In this document: piece after piece, positions 40,533-53,621 of the stretch
Numbering within the stretch: position 1 is the first letter of the stretch
How the letters are laid out: every line of letters starts with the position of its first letter
Assembly (NCBI GenBank): GCA_905182995.1
Contig: CAJJDP010000027.1
Coordinates: 65,803 to 129,802, forward strand
Source of the DNA: Paramecium octaurelia
Lineage: Eukaryota; Ciliophora; Oligohymenophorea; Peniculida; Parameciidae
Reading direction: 5' to 3'
Length of the DNA stretch: 64,000 bases
Program-made: the position numbers and the translations under genes
The notes under the pieces: generated by a model
Database searches by the model: none
Seen by the model: only the letters and a program-made list of their open reading frames with translations
What the model was told of the DNA's origin: nothing

Positions 40533-41301
40533 ATATATGAGTAATAATAATATCAAATAAAGTCTATACATATAATTATATTTTTAAAGATACTGATATA
40601 TACTTATATTTAATTTAATATAACCTAATCAATCAGGACTTGCTTTGATTCTTTCCATTTTGAAATAATTTTTATTATTACCTCATAAATGACCAAATTA
40701 TTATTATTACAAAATTTTTGATTTGTTAAAATGATGTCATTGTTAAAAGTTCCATTTTTTACTCATAACATTGATGAGTATAAAACTAAAATAAAAAAAT
40801 GATTAACCCAGTCATCTTATCCATTCTATTTATAACCAATCCATTATTGGTAATCCAAAGATTTTTGATTATCGTGAGAATAGACCATAGTATTCATGTA
40901 CAAAATACTTATGAACTGAATAACACTATTTTTTCAATGTATAAATTTAAACTTTTTACAAAATAAATAAGTGTAATTGATTACTAAGCTAATGTAACTT
41001 ATGTTTAATCATTTCAGCTCTATAAATTCATACATATAAACTAACACTGATTAGCCGAATCATAACATTATATTTTTTTATACCAAAATTTATAATTAGG
41101 TTGTATTATAATTGAAAATAATACTCTTAATATTCCAAATTTATTATCTAATATGCTTTAATTGTATCCATAAACGTGACATCTTATGAATTATATAAAA
41201 GTCACATATAATTGATTAAAAAATATCTATTTTTTATGTTTACAAAACTTTTCAGCACATTTCGACATTATAATATCTTTCGAAATCATGGCAAATAGTT
41301 G
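40533..41301. other. AT-rich gap with one weak open frame
   Basis: A 769-bp gap. A plus-strand ATG frame of 83 codons (40799-41050) has no recognisable domain and may be chance. Otherwise I see nothing. Confidence 0.4.
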
Positions 41302-42568
41302 ATGCTAGTTGGATTATTATCGACAATTTGTTATCGATAGAAGCTAAGCTTATAAGTAAACCCAAACATCAAACAATATGGCGATAACTTGAATCGAGCA
41401 TTCAAAAGAGCATTAGAACCCGAAGATGATTTTTAGTATAAATAGTCACATTAAACTTAGTAAACATACTATCATCTTGTCCGGAAACTCTAATAAAGAG
41501 TTAGCTGAAGGTAAATATCCGTATAATTGAATAATAGAGATTGCTGAATATTTGAATATTAAATTAGGCAGTGTCACAATTGGAAGATTTGCAGATGGAG
41601 AATGTCAAATTTAAGTATACACTATATATGACACAGGTTCTTGATAATATTAGAGGAAAGGATGTTTTTATAATACAATCGACATCTCCTCCCGTTAATG
41701 ATAATTTGATGGAATTATTGTTATTAGTCTCTGCTTTAAGAAGAGCTTCAGCCAGAAAAATTATAGTGGTAGTTCCATATTATGGATATGCAAGACAAGT
41801 ATTTATAATTTCATTTGTTTCAGGATAGGAAATGTGCACCAAGAGTCCCGATATCAGCAGCAGATGTAGCTAGACTCTTAGAAACAGTTGGAGTTGATAG
41901 ACTAATATCAGTTGACTTGCATTGTGGATAAATTCAAGGGTTCTTTGGACCTAGAGTACCAGTAGATAATCTTGAGGCAAATTTGGTTGCTCAGAATTAC
42001 TTATCACTCTAGAAGAAATATGAATTCAAGGATGTTGCAATTGTCTCACCAGATGCAGGTGGTGTTTACAGAGCAAAGAAATTTTAAGAATAATTTGACT
42101 AGCATCATCCAGGAATGCAATCTCATTTAGCTATGATTATTAAGTAAAGAGAAGGGCCAGGAAAAATAGCATCCATGAACTTAGTTGGTTAAGTTAAGGG
42201 AAAGGATTGTATTATAGTGGATGATATAATTGATACTGCAGTAAATTTAAATGTCATTCTTTAAGGGTACACTTTCTGAGGCTGCCAGAGTACTCAAAGA
42301 ACAAGGGGCAAAAAGAGTGTTTGCATTTGCAACTCATGCATTATTCTCAGGTAAAGCATTCACGCATCTCGCTGCTCCTTCTCTAGATTAGATCATAGTT
42401 ACTAACACAATTCCTTCAAAACCATAGGAAGAGGTCTTGGGAGACAAAATATGTAGATTATCCGTTGGTAATTGATGTAACTATTAGTTAGCTCCTTTAT
42501 TGGCTGAAGCTATTTATAGGGTCTAAAAAAAAGAAAGCGTTTCAACTTTATTTGATATCAAACAATGA
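41302..42568 (+). CDS. PRPS: ribose-phosphate pyrophosphokinase (PRPP synthetase)
   Basis: It makes PRPP from ribose-5-phosphate and ATP, feeding purine, pyrimidine, His and Trp synthesis. Six introns (41436-41460, 41511-41537, 41615-41636, 41799-41823, 42241-42265, 42468-42491) give 372 aa. Key motifs: [62 protein letters not shown], the PRPP-binding loop [11 protein letters not shown], and the C-terminal [11 protein letters not shown]...SVSTLFD. The N-terminus is about 45 residues longer than the common 318-aa form; an internal ATG at 41427 would give a shorter start but needs the first intron retained. Confidence 0.93.
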
Positions 42569-42816
42569 TTTTATTATCGAAGTTTAGAAGTTCATTTTTA
42601 TTTTAATATTTTTAAACAGTCAAAATAATTTAGTTTAAGGTTTGAGGAATACCTACCACTAAATAAATAAGATCCCATTTTCTTCATTCGTTTGTGCATA
42701 ACTGAATAGAATTTCTGGATAATTGAATTATTGGATAATCCAATGAATAAAAAATAATCAAACAATTAAGCCTGCATTTGATAAAAATTATTTTAAATTT
42801 ACTCATAAATAAATTT

Positions 42817-44027
42817 ATGTAGACATAGCCTTAACCAATTGGAGTAATCACGTATTATTCTGATCAATATGAACCACAATGCCCATATTGTTAATCAGGA
42901 GAACATTCCATTTAATCTGATGCTTGCACGTTTTAATAAACTCATCATATCAATGAGTAAGCAGTAAGGGGAAGAGGTATCAATTGAAGATAACTTAGTT
43001 GTGTACGTATCACCTGAGAGGATAGTTTCAAGAAAAATCATAGAAACAACTACTATATCTCCTTCCATGTCATAATTGGTGACTCCATCAATAATTTCAA
43101 CAGCTACACCAAAATTAATAACATCCTAAAATCCACTGACCCAAGTTTCCCCAGTTCTGAATTAAAAGTAGTTTATCTCTAAGCAATAATCTCCAATTCT
43201 TGTACATCAATAATATGTGATTCCACAACAATCTTTCATTTAGCAACAAATTCCTATTGTCTAGCAATCTTCCTATGACTTGAACATGAGTAGGGAGCTG
43301 TAGTAATCTTAGCTAATTTAATAAGATTTACAATTAAAGGAAAAAGAGTTAGCAGAAAAATTACAAAATTAAACTGAAGAAATTCAGTAATCTAATTTGG
43401 CTTATAATCAATTACAATAGGCTCTATATGAGAAAAAGGACGAGTATGAATAACTAAAAAAGGCCTATGCATATTAAACATAATATTCTCCAAATTCATT
43501 GATTCCTAAATCTTTACAAGAGATATACAATAAGTCATAGGTAAAGGAGAAGAAACCAGTTTTATCATAGGAGGAATTAGAATTATATTGGAAACATAGA
43601 GTATATGAATTGGAAGAATATTTATATGAATTATGGGGTAAGATAGCCTAAATGCAGCAGTAAAAAGTAGAATAAAAAAAGGATGATAGCATTAAAGTAT
43701 AAATATAATTTACTAATATTTGAGATAGAATTATTGTAGAGAGAAGTTTGTTAATTAGAACATATTGTAAGACTAAAATCAAATTCAGTTGTGATTTTAA
43801 AAAATAAGTTGAATAATCTAATGTATCAGTATGATCCAGCTACTGAGGTTACAAAATAATAGGATTAACAACTTTAATCTGTAAGACAATAAGTCATGAA
43901 TTTAAATTCGAAGTATTAACAAATACAAGAGGAGATTCAAGATTTGGAGGCCTAAAATTAGAAGAGCAAAGTGGGGATTAACGATAACGATGCTATTCCA
44001 ATTAACTAGGATTCTTTTTAGTATTGA
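42817..44027 (+). CDS. coiled-coil protein with N-terminal Cys motif, 386 aa
   Basis: Two introns (42977-42998, 43697-43724). The N-terminal 40 residues contain C-P-Y-C and further Cys/His, which could bind a metal ion. A Ser/Thr/Pro/Gln-rich linker follows. From about residue 175 it is Gln/Glu-rich coiled coil, ending with IQDLEAQNQKSKVG and a short acidic tail. No family is recognised. It starts 248 bp after PRPP synthetase. Confidence 0.7.
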
Positions 44028-44113
44028 ATGATTTTTTATAGGATTAGATAATGAGTTTTAAGTATATTAATTAACTTAAATAAAGTATATTTTATATAAA
44101 AATTTAAAAATTA

Positions 44114-44466
44114 ATGCAAGGATTTAAAGTTGAAACAATAACTCCAGGGGATGGAAAATCATTTCCTTAAAAAGGGTAAAGAGTTGAGTAAAATTTAGCC
44201 AAAAAGTTCACGTGCATTATGTAGGAACCTTGCTTGATGGATCTGTATTTGACTCATCAAGAAATAGAGGAAAGCCTTTTGTCTTTACCCTTGGTGCAGG
44301 ATAAGTTATTAAGGGATGGGATGAAGGTGTTGCAAAGTTGTCAAAAGGAGAGAAAGCTATCATCACTTGTCCACCTAATTATGCTTATGGCGCATAAGGA
44401 TACCCACCAGTGATCCCCTAAAATGCCACATTGAAATTTGAAGTGGAGTTGCTTAATTTTGCATGA
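44114..44466 (+). CDS. FKBP1: FKBP12-type peptidyl-prolyl isomerase
   Basis: 109 aa after removing the intron at 44176-44198. It is a single FKBP domain of the usual 107-109 residue length. It reads [18 protein letters not shown], then [49 protein letters not shown] and [10 protein letters not shown]. The Tyr, Phe, Asp, Trp and Tyr that line the active pocket are all present (VHYVG, FDSS, VIKGW, AYG). It is cytosolic: no signal or membrane segment. It catalyses proline isomerisation. Confidence 0.96.
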
Positions 44467-44591
44467 CATATTCATACAATAAAATAAGTTAATTTCAAAA
44501 CAGATATTTATAAACATCTTTAGATTTATATCAATAGGCAATCATCAGCTCAATTTAATTTAATACTAATTAATATAAAATTAAAAATATT

Positions 44592-44599
44592 AAAAAAAA
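44592..44599 (-). terminator. RNA polymerase III oligo-T terminator
   Basis: A run of eight T on the minus strand starts 2 nt after the tRNA-Val 3' end, as expected for Pol III termination. Confidence 0.85.
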
Positions 44600-44601
44600 C
44601 A

Positions 44602-44674
44602 TGATCACGGCCAGTCTCGAACTGGCGGCCTCGTCCTTGTTAGGGACGCGTGATAACCCCTACACCACGCGATC
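44602..44674 (-). tRNA. tRNA-Val (anticodon AAC)
   Basis: The minus strand folds into a complete cloverleaf of 73 nt. The 7-bp acceptor stem is GATCGCG/CGTGATC, and the D arm contains TGGTGTAGGGGTTATCA. The anticodon stem CGTCC/GGACG closes the loop CTAACAA, giving anticodon AAC. The T arm CCAGT/ACTGG encloses TCGAG, with the B-box GTTCGAGAC. There is no intron and no encoded CCA. Confidence 0.95.
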
Positions 44675-44965
44675 AATGGATAACAATTATCAATAATTAC
44701 ATATAATAAAAACCCTTTGGATTTCCAGCATTTGATGGCAGCTAATAGATTTAAGGAATTAAGAATAAAATTAATTATAAACCTTTAGCATTTCTGATTA
44801 GTTTGGAAGTTGAGATCCAACATCATATTTAGTAGGGTCTAAAGTAATATGGAATGGAGAGAATAATGAAATAAAAATAGATGGTAATTACCAAATTTAT
44901 TGTATGTTGATTAATATTTGAGCGATTTAATCCTAATCTTCTATTATTATAAATTTTATTATCAA
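44675..44965. other. gap between tRNA and kinase, ambiguous open stretches
   Basis: About 44730-44935 is open in more than one frame on both strands. One short plus frame reads coding-like (DPTSYLVGSKVIWNGENNEI), but no start or intron set supports a gene. Confidence 0.35.
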
Positions 44966-45958
44966 ATGTCTTAAACGTTAAAGGAGGAAGAATACAGTGT
45001 AATAAGCAAAATAGGATGTGGATTTTCGGCAGAGTATTGCTTTTGTTGAGAATTTAGTGTCCAATTAGTTTCAAGATCTGGAGAATTGATGGCACTGAAA
45101 GTGTATAAGGCCAAACAAGATTAACTATATGAGAATGAAATTCGTATTATGAACAAGTTGAGTCACATTTCTGGGGTTATTAGAATAAGAGAAAGTCAAC
45201 TTAGAGGGTGCATAATGATGGATTATGCGAAGTATGGAAACTTACTCCAATACTTATAATAATCACGATTTGAAGAGAGCATAGCCAGAAGTTTCTTTAA
45301 ATAGATGATATTCAGTAATAGTTCGAAAATACTATTAATAGTAATTGATAAGATTCACAAGATGGGTGTTGCTCATAGAGATCTAAAATTAGAAAACATA
45401 TTATTAGACGATCAATACAAGTTAAAGATTTGCGACTTTGGATTTGCTGTTCAATATTTGGATGAGTAAGGAAGGAGAATAAAAGTGAATGAGTAATTTA
45501 GTATTTGATTATTTGTAGTTATGTTGGAACGCCTTAGACTGCAGCTCCAGAGATATATCTTCGATAGCCATATCATCCCGTGGAGGCAGATTTGTTTTAG
45601 TTAGGAGTTATCTTATTTTAAATTTGTGCTGGATCGAGTCCATTTCACAATGCCAATATAAAGAGTGATCCAAATTATTAGTTGATATACAGGTAATACA
45701 TAGTTAATAATGAAGACAACAAATAGGGAAGTTTTGGGAGAAGCATTAGTTTGAATTTTCAGCTGAATTGAAGGATATCATCGTCAAACTTTTGGCTTTT
45801 AATCCAAATCGGAGATTATCAGTAATTAATAAATTAATATTTTATTAAAGATTCCTGAAATTCAGTCTCATCCTTGGATGCTAGGTGAAGAAGCTGATTA
45901 ATCCTAAATTATTGATGAAATGGAATACAGATTCTCATTACTCTCTCTATAAATCTGA
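44966..45958 (+). CDS. Ser/Thr protein kinase (CAMK-like), 287 aa
   Basis: Five introns (45034-45057, 45315-45341, 45493-45518, 45693-45715, 45822-45850) yield an intact kinase domain. Seen in order: glycine loop IGCGFSADVQL, Lys in [22 protein letters not shown] in ICDFGFA, TPQTAAPEI, and [18 protein letters not shown]...NPNRRLSI before HPWM. The HxxxFSxELKDLI and HPW style is typical of CAMK/AMPK-like kinases expanded in ciliates. There is little sequence outside the catalytic domain, so its control is unknown. Confidence 0.85.
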
Positions 45959-46117
45959 TTATAATATACTATAACTAAGATTCATATTTAATCATTTCTA
46001 AAAATATTATACCCAAATGGCAATTTCTATAAATAAATCTCCGAGCAAAATGAAACTAATTAGAATTTTATTGAAATTAATATAAATGCTATATAATATT
46101 ATCATTATAAAATGGAA

Positions 46118-48248
46118 TCAATTTTAATCAATTAAGTATTTTAAAGATTCCTATCTTCCAAAAACTGATTGTCTTCTTTAAATCTTTAATGAATCCTCAT
46201 CTTCTATATCCTTCAACTCTTCCTCTGAAACTCTATATTGAGTAGTGAAAATGTCTAAAAATTCCAAAAACTCACAATATTGGTATTTTCGATTGTAGAC
46301 TTCAGCTAACTTTTTTGTATTGACAGTATTCTTATATAAGGCTATAAAAGCAATTCCTCTTTTTAATTGATCGACACTTATAAATAATGTAGGGTATTTG
46401 ACATCTTTTATTCTAGTTGTTGTATCAGAATCCATTAATGCCTTAAAAAGAGATAAATAATAGTAGATGTCTTATCTCGATAAGTTCTTCTCTAATATAA
46501 TCTTTTCAATATTAATTAACTGTGTAATCTCTTTAAATTTTTCATTATCCTTGGTTTGGAAGGATTAAAAAGGGTCTTCTATAGGAATATTCTATTTCTA
46601 TTTTTTTTTGAAAATATGTGTAGTCTATGGCATAATCTGATCAAAGGCTTCTTCTTGTATTTCTTAAATAGACTTTTCATCTTCTAACATTAATCTCTGC
46701 TAAATTAGTTCTTCCTCTTTATAACCTAAATATTTTTTCTAAACTTAATGATTATGTTTACTGCTTGAAGTTTAACTTGAATTGAATATCTTTTCCTTGC
46801 TTTTATCTTCTCCAATCTCTATCTCATCATTTCTTCTAAATTCCTTAATTTACTGGAATATTTTGATTTATTTGATTGGATGTATTACTACAGCAATTTT
46901 AAGTATGTATCCTATTCTTGTTCACTCATTTAAATTATTGATTATTCAAACATCTACTCATCTGGTTCTCTGAGGTCGTTTTCAATTTCTATTAAATATT
47001 ATGATGGAATTGAAGTCTAACTCTCTTGCTGTTAATGACGAAAATAAAAGGGTAGTAAATTTTCTCTCTTTTTGAAGAATCTTGAAACTTCTTCTTTGGA
47101 TTTTAAATCAAATAATTTTATGGCTAATTTTGGGTATTTGTCTAATTAAAATTCACCTGAAAGATTCAGTTGTTACTTCAATTGAATCCATAAATCAAAT
47201 TATCCCTAGTATTAAGTATTTCTTTACTTATAGTTGAATATACAAAAATTTATCATATTAAGGCAATTAATTTAATTGAGTTATTTCAACACTATCTAAA
47301 GAGAATACTTTTGTCTAACTCAAGTGATTTCTAAAGTGTAGAATGTCTAAAAAATAGGAAATCCATTATCTAAAATTATCCGTCAATTCTTTCTCATTTA
47401 TTATTTTCTCATAAATAGGAATAAAAAAAGGGAAAATGCTTAATTCTAAGTTATTAGTTCTATAAATTAAAATTAAGTTACATTTATTTAACTTCAGTTT
47501 AAGAACTTTTCAGATGAAGACTTTAATGTGGTAGAAAAATCAGAATAAAAATCTATTTCAAACCTTTCTTTGTATTCAAACCAATTTGAACTATCTTCTA
47601 CTGTAAAATTTGCTGAATTTCATCAGTTTTCCAGCAAGTTTTGAACCTTTCTAAGTGATGAATTTCCTTTTGAATTTCATATGCCTTATTAATTCTATTC
47701 ACCTTGTTATTCTTCTACCAAAGTTACCCTTCGATTTCAGGACTTAAACTTCGAAATTTGAATGAACTCGTTCTTTCAGAAACACTGAAATTATCTTTAA
47801 TTAAAGTAGTAAGCTATGTTATAATTGGTTTTTGGGTAGGACTCTTTGTAAATTAGGTATGCATTTTAGAATTCGATTTATCCTTTTCTTTGGATCTGAT
47901 TTTTAATTCTGCTAACTTTTTACGATCCCTTTAAGTTGTTATTTTATCAGGATCCAACTATAACTGTTCAGAATGTCTATATCTGATTATATCTAACTTT
48001 GTTCTAGAGAGGATATTTGGAAACACGGTTGCCTTAACACAATAAGGGATTGTATTCTAAATAGATGTAGATCTGGAACTATTTATATGAAAGCTGATCT
48101 TAGGAGATTTAGTTTCTTATTCTTTCACCTGGAGAATATAAATACTCCTTACCATATACTTTTCTTCGACTGCTTCCAAATTTGCTTCTCTTTTGCTTAA
48201 GTGATCTTTGGACAATACGATTGGAATATATTCTTTTAATGTTTACAT
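46118..48248 (-). CDS. large hypothetical protein
   Basis: A multi-exon minus-strand gene from the ATG at 48248 to TGA 46118-46120, with several micro-introns (one of 24 nt after codon ~32; one near 46720 that restores KKYLGYKEEELIQQ). The product is about 650-680 aa. The N-terminal third is basic and Ser/Thr-rich; the rest is helical with mixed charge, including a Lys/Arg-rich stretch (LRNLEEMMRQRLEKIKARKR). Near the C-terminus is MDSDTTTRIKDVKYPTLF. I recognise no domain. Exon borders in the middle are approximate. Confidence 0.55.
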
Positions 48249-48366
48249 GTTTATGTATATATTTAAATAATTTGGTTTATATATTATAATCACTCCCAAT
48301 CTTCAATAATTTCTGCCTTTTTTCTCCAAATATGAATTCTAAATAATATCATAATTTCCTGAAATA

Positions 48367-48771
48367 TCAGATGTAAGTAGTATTGGTTAATTTTATGAAG
48401 ATTTATTTTTTAACTTCCTTTTTAAATTAGTAATAGTGGTTAGATTCTCGTATTCGATTCAATTCTTTTACATCTTAAACAAATACTGCTTTGTTCTATT
48501 ATTATGAATTAAATAATCTTATAGTTCTGACTTGAAATTCAGATTAAGCCATTTTTTGGAAATCTTGTTGAATCCATATAACATTTGATGCTAACACAAT
48601 CTAAATGCATATTAAGAAAGATGCTGAATTATAACTTTGTATATTGCTAATAATCTGCAAGGAATGTTTAATATGTAGAAATTTGTAAAGTTCTGAGAAC
48701 AATATATGTGCGTATAAGGTTGTTTCAATATACGCAATATCTTATGGATCTTCTTCATGCACATCCATCAT
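48367..48771 (-). CDS. hypothetical protein, about 134 aa
   Basis: An open ciliate-code frame with balanced composition (MMDVHEEDPQDIAYIETTLY; LHIKHSLQIISNIQSY) that reads as real protein. It is mostly helical, with a hydrophobic stretch near residues 50-65. The frame is open upstream to about 48804 without an ATG, so a first exon may be missing; the ATG at 48771 is the first in frame. No family is recognised. Confidence 0.5.
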
Positions 48772-48963
48772 TGGACAATTTAAATAATGCTCAATGCTAT
48801 ACTATAATTTCCTAAATCATTTATAAATGAAATATATAATTTAAGTAATGAGATGATGGTGATTGATATTGTATACAACTTAGTTTAAAATTATTGAACT
48901 ATATATTAGATTTAATTTAAGTAATTGAGCTTACTCCTTCCTTGCATTTATATTTATATTAAA

Positions 48964-50928
48964 ATGTAAAAAAATATTGATGACGAAGATGTTGACCCAT
49001 GCTAATTTATAAAAAATTTAGATACAGGAGATACGTATAGTGTTAACAATTTTGGTGAATTAGATATTGAAATTAAGCAATACAAGCCTTTAAATTAGAA
49101 AAAAGAAAGGTGGAAAACCTTTTGGAACAGAATGGAAGAAATAAATGAAAAATTGTATGATGCTTGTGAAAAAGGAGAGGAAGAAGTTGTTTCTAATTTA
49201 CTTAAAGATTAAATTGAGTTAAAATAATAAGTTTAATAATAAAATCGGTCATACAATTCCAGTTTGATTGGAGAGGATTATTAGGATTTTATTGGATTAA
49301 TAAATATTGATTGTAAAGGCTTGGATGATTGGACAGCTTTACATCATGCTGTGAATAATAGAAGAGTGGGAATAGTTAAACTATTGCTAGATTCTAAAGC
49401 TAATCCTAATTTATGTACGTTAATGAAGAGGACTCCATTACATCTAGCATGTTTGAGAAGAAGTCTAGAAATCGTAAAACTTCTAGTGCAATATAAAGTG
49501 GATTTGAATTGCCAAGATTCTGATTTAAATACTCCTTTGCACATAAGTTCCGAAATAGGATTTATACAAATTGTGGAATTTTTGTTAATTAACGGGGCAG
49601 ATGGTACAATTTCATACTGATAATTCACATTAGCCACTTTGAAGAATTGCCAATAAAAGTCTCCTTATGATGTGACTATGTCCCCAGAGGTTAGGAAGCT
49701 TCTTGAAAAGTATGTTCCTAATACTGAAGGCTACCAATCGAGATCTTTGATTGGAGGACAAGTAGTTAGAAACTCGAGAGCCGATCATATTGAAAGACTA
49801 CTAGGTAAAGTCAACGAGTTGTCGAAAATGGAAATCTTGAAACAGTAACAACAATAATAGTAGATGAATTAAAAGGATAAATAACTAAGCACTCCATAGC
49901 CGATCTCCTTATTTGTGGATGTTAGTGTGAATGTATCTATTTATACTCTAAATTACTAGGCTTCTTCTCCGGATGGTTATATATTCCACAAATTACTTGG
50001 GAAGGGCAGCTTTGGAGAAGTGTACTTTGCCACAAGAAAATAGGATGGAGAATAGTATGCCATCAAAACACTTTGTAAAGAGAGAGTGTTGACTAAAAAT
50101 TTAACTAGATATGCTCAAACAGAGAAGAATGTTCTTAGTGTTATGAAACATCCTTTCATTGTCAGATTACATGCAGCCTTTCAAAATTCATCAAAGTTAT
50201 TTATGGTTCTTGATTTTTGTCCAGGAGGTGATCTAGGATAATTATTAACTAAACAAGTTAAGCTTACCGAAGAGGTGGCTAGATTTTATATATGCGAAGT
50301 GATTTTGGCCTTGGAATCATTGCACAAAAACTGTATCATCTTTAGGGATCTGAAGCCTGACAATGTGGTATTGGATAATAAAGGCCATGCAAAATTAACA
50401 GATTTTGGATTATCAAAGGAAGGAGTTTATGACAATATTACTAAAAGTTTTTGCGGTTCCATTGCTTATCTTGCACCTGAGGTTCTAATGAAGAGAGGCC
50501 ATTCAAGAACAGTTGATTGGTATCTAGTAGGAGTCCTTCTTTATGAAATGATTGTTGGAATGCCACCGTATTACAATTAAGATAGAGAAATGTTATTTGA
50601 GAATATCAAAAAAGGAGTTCTCAGAATTCCAAAAACGATGAGTGAAGAAGCTAAGGATTTAATTAGATCCCTATTAGTCAGAGATCCAGCTTAAAGATTA
50701 GGAGCTAAAGCAGATGCTGAAGAATTAAAGAAGCATGCCTTTTTCAAAAGTATCAATTGGGACGACATCTACAATAAAGTGCAGGATGGTCCATTCATTG
50801 AAAGGGATAATACAAAATTATGGGTTAGAGAAACGATTGATGTAAAATCTATTATGTATATTTAGATGAAATTTGGTGATCAACCTCAATCTAATCAAAG
50901 AATATCGGATTGGTCTTTTATTTAATGA
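48964..50928 (+). CDS. ankyrin-repeat AGC-type protein kinase
   Basis: One intron (49604-49633) gives 644 aa. Residues about 115-215 hold three to four ankyrin repeats ([60 protein letters not shown]). After a Gln-rich linker comes an AGC kinase: [53 protein letters not shown] and [15 protein letters not shown]. The C-terminal extension ends DWSFI, similar to the AGC tail. All catalytic residues are present. Ankyrin repeats probably target or regulate the kinase. Such fusions appear to be protist-specific. Confidence 0.88.
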
Positions 50929-51033
50929 ATATTGTTGTTATTATTGTTTTATTATTATTATTAATTTTGTGATATGTAATCTATTTTCAAATAATATTAA
51001 TTTCACTATATGTAAATAAATAATTATTTTATA

Positions 51034-53621
51034 TCACAGTAATTTCTTAAGATTGTTTAGTATTGAGGTTTATATTAATTAGGGGTATATCAATTAGTTA
51101 AAAATTTCATGATCTAGAGCCTACGAACAAGAGTATCTTAAGTCTTGATTTGGCTCTATTAAATTGTTCATCAAATCAATCAACAAATCATTCTTGGTGT
51201 TTTTTATGGGGTATAACGTCTGCAAAGGCAATTTTTTATAGAGCATTTCATAAATCAAAACACCTATGCTGTAACAATCTACTTTCGAAGTGTATTTTTC
51301 ATGCAATTTGATTTCTGGCGCCATGTATCCTTAAGTACCACAATATTACGAGCAAGTGGTGGCTCTTATTGAAATACCCAAATCAGCTAATTTGATTACG
51401 TTTTATGAAATTAATATATTCTCCGGCTTTATATCCCTATGAATTATACCGTTTTTATGCAAATGATTAACAGCTCCTATCACCTAATGTAAAATGTCAA
51501 CCATTTCTTTTCTATTAATTGGTTTTAGTCGAATCAGATTGTAGAGAGTATAATCACTCAATTCTAAGATTAAAGCAATCTATAATATATCTTATATTTT
51601 ACTTATTTGTGGTCATCTATTATTCCATAGCATTTCAAAATATTAGGGTGATTCAACACCATTTGTGTTTTAATCTCATTTGATATCAACGTGCTGATAC
51701 CTTTACTTTAAATTAATGACTTTTAGATTGTTTTCAAAGCCAGAGCCATGCCTGTTTACTAATCAAACACTGAATAAGCATCACTAACATTACCCCTTCC
51801 TAAATATTTTATTTTTTAGAATCTATTTAGAATTGAAAATTAGTTTTTACTGGTTTTAATCATCGATGTTGCTTTATCAATACTAGAGCATCTTTATGAA
51901 ACCTAGATTTCCTTTGATTCTTCCAATATTAAACTTCCATGTAATAAGTATTTTTTCTCAGAACCATTTGTTTCCGTTATCTATCTAATTTAGATTCCAT
52001 TAGAATCTTGTTGTTTTTAAGATTACTTGATTTTAAAAGCTGTTCTTGAAGTTTTCCCTTCAGTTATCAATTCCTTAATCTTTTCAATCTTCATTCTATT
52101 CATTTAAAGAAGGGTTGGATATTGAGGTTTTTCTTTAGGTTATACAATCTCATAATTCACTTTCAATAAGTTCTCATTAAATTGTAAAGGAATCATCATA
52201 CATTTGATCGCTTAACTAGCTTTATCATCATAATCCTTTATCAAAAAAGACAGCTTAAATGATTTTGCTTAAAAGGTCTAATTACTTCTGGATTCTAAAT
52301 TTACCTTACAATCTTAAATTAAATTTTGAGATAATCCAATTTTAACAACACTTGTATCAACTTAATCAGATTTCATAACATTAGAACTTAGATTGGATAA
52401 AGAACAATTCTTAATTGGAATTTAATCTCCCCATTTTGCTTTTTTGTCATTTATCTTTCCGTCTCCAATCAGAATGAATAATTAAAATAAAGGAATTTAA
52501 TCTTTTTTGAGCATTTCGGATTTTAAATTAATTGGTTAAGTTTTTGTTTAAATACTCTCTTTTGTTGGTTGATCTTTCAATAATTTATTATTTTCATCCA
52601 GAGAATTTTATTACATATTTATAGTTTCCATTCTTAGTTTTTACAACTTAAAGGGAGGAGTAGGAAAAGTTTGAATGAAATATTATTTAATGTCATATGT
52701 AGGTTCTGTTTGGAAATTCAATTTTTATACACTTTAATTATCCTACTCTTACAATAATGGTTGTCTGAAATTTTAGATTTTTGGTTAAACAATCGCACTG
52801 ACAAAACTGTAAATTTCATTTGACATCGTAGACTTTTAGAACTTATAATCTAATTCATTTTATTGTTGATCTTATAATTTCTCTTATTGAATTGGATTCT
52901 TCTTTATCTAAGTTAATGATTATGAAGCCACTATTTTCATCTATAATTCAGGTTTTAATGAAGATGGTTCCTTCAAAGGATCATGTTTAATTATTTTCTT
53001 GTTCATTTCATCCTTTTTGAATTTATTTAATTTTTACATCATATACATTTTATGTGTTATTTTGTTGCTTTCGGCTTTTTTCTAAAAAGTCTGTGATTAG
53101 ATCGAGCTCTGAAAAACTACAGGTTGAAACTACAAATCCAAGCAGTTAATAGGATTTTCGATATCATTTGAGATGTTTATAATACGAAATTATGACGACC
53201 CTGTTTACACATTACTAATTTATATTTATTCTTTAGAATTTGATTCATCTTCTATTTCCAATATTGTCGTAACGTCAATATGGGAATGTTCTTAATTCAT
53301 CATCATTTTTATTGATGGAGTTGGTTAAATCTACTTGCTCTCAATGTGTAAATCGCCTTTAAAAATTTAACTGCTTATTGAAATTGTGGATTCTAATGAA
53401 AAATTGTCTTGCTTCAAAGTTTTAGGTGCTTAAATTTATTCACTTGATAACTTAATAGGGGATGTGCCATAATTTGAAGATCTATTATTTTTGGAAATCC
53501 TAATTTGATTTATTGAGGGTTAACGTACAAATTAAGGCACAATCTCTTTCTTACAGCTTTTTTTCCATTAATCTTTCAATTAATTTATAGTAAGGCTGAT
53601 AGTTGTGTTATTTTTTGACAT
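51034..53621 (-). CDS. protein kinase with long disordered N-terminus and DLG motif
   Basis: One intron (51580-51602) gives 854 aa. The first 590 residues are low-complexity, Lys/Ser/Gln-rich and probably disordered. The C-terminal kinase domain shows LGRGNVSDAYSV, Lys in ALALKTI, GIIHRDIKPENIL, then ADLGIS, where DFG is changed to DLG, and GTQGYMAPEI. The Mg-binding Asp is kept, so activity is plausible. The 3' ends of this gene and the ankyrin kinase converge with about 100 bp between them. Confidence 0.8.

Noticed and set aside
49344..49637. Minus-strand ORF of 97 codons
   Set aside because: It is antisense to ankyrin repeats of the kinase gene.
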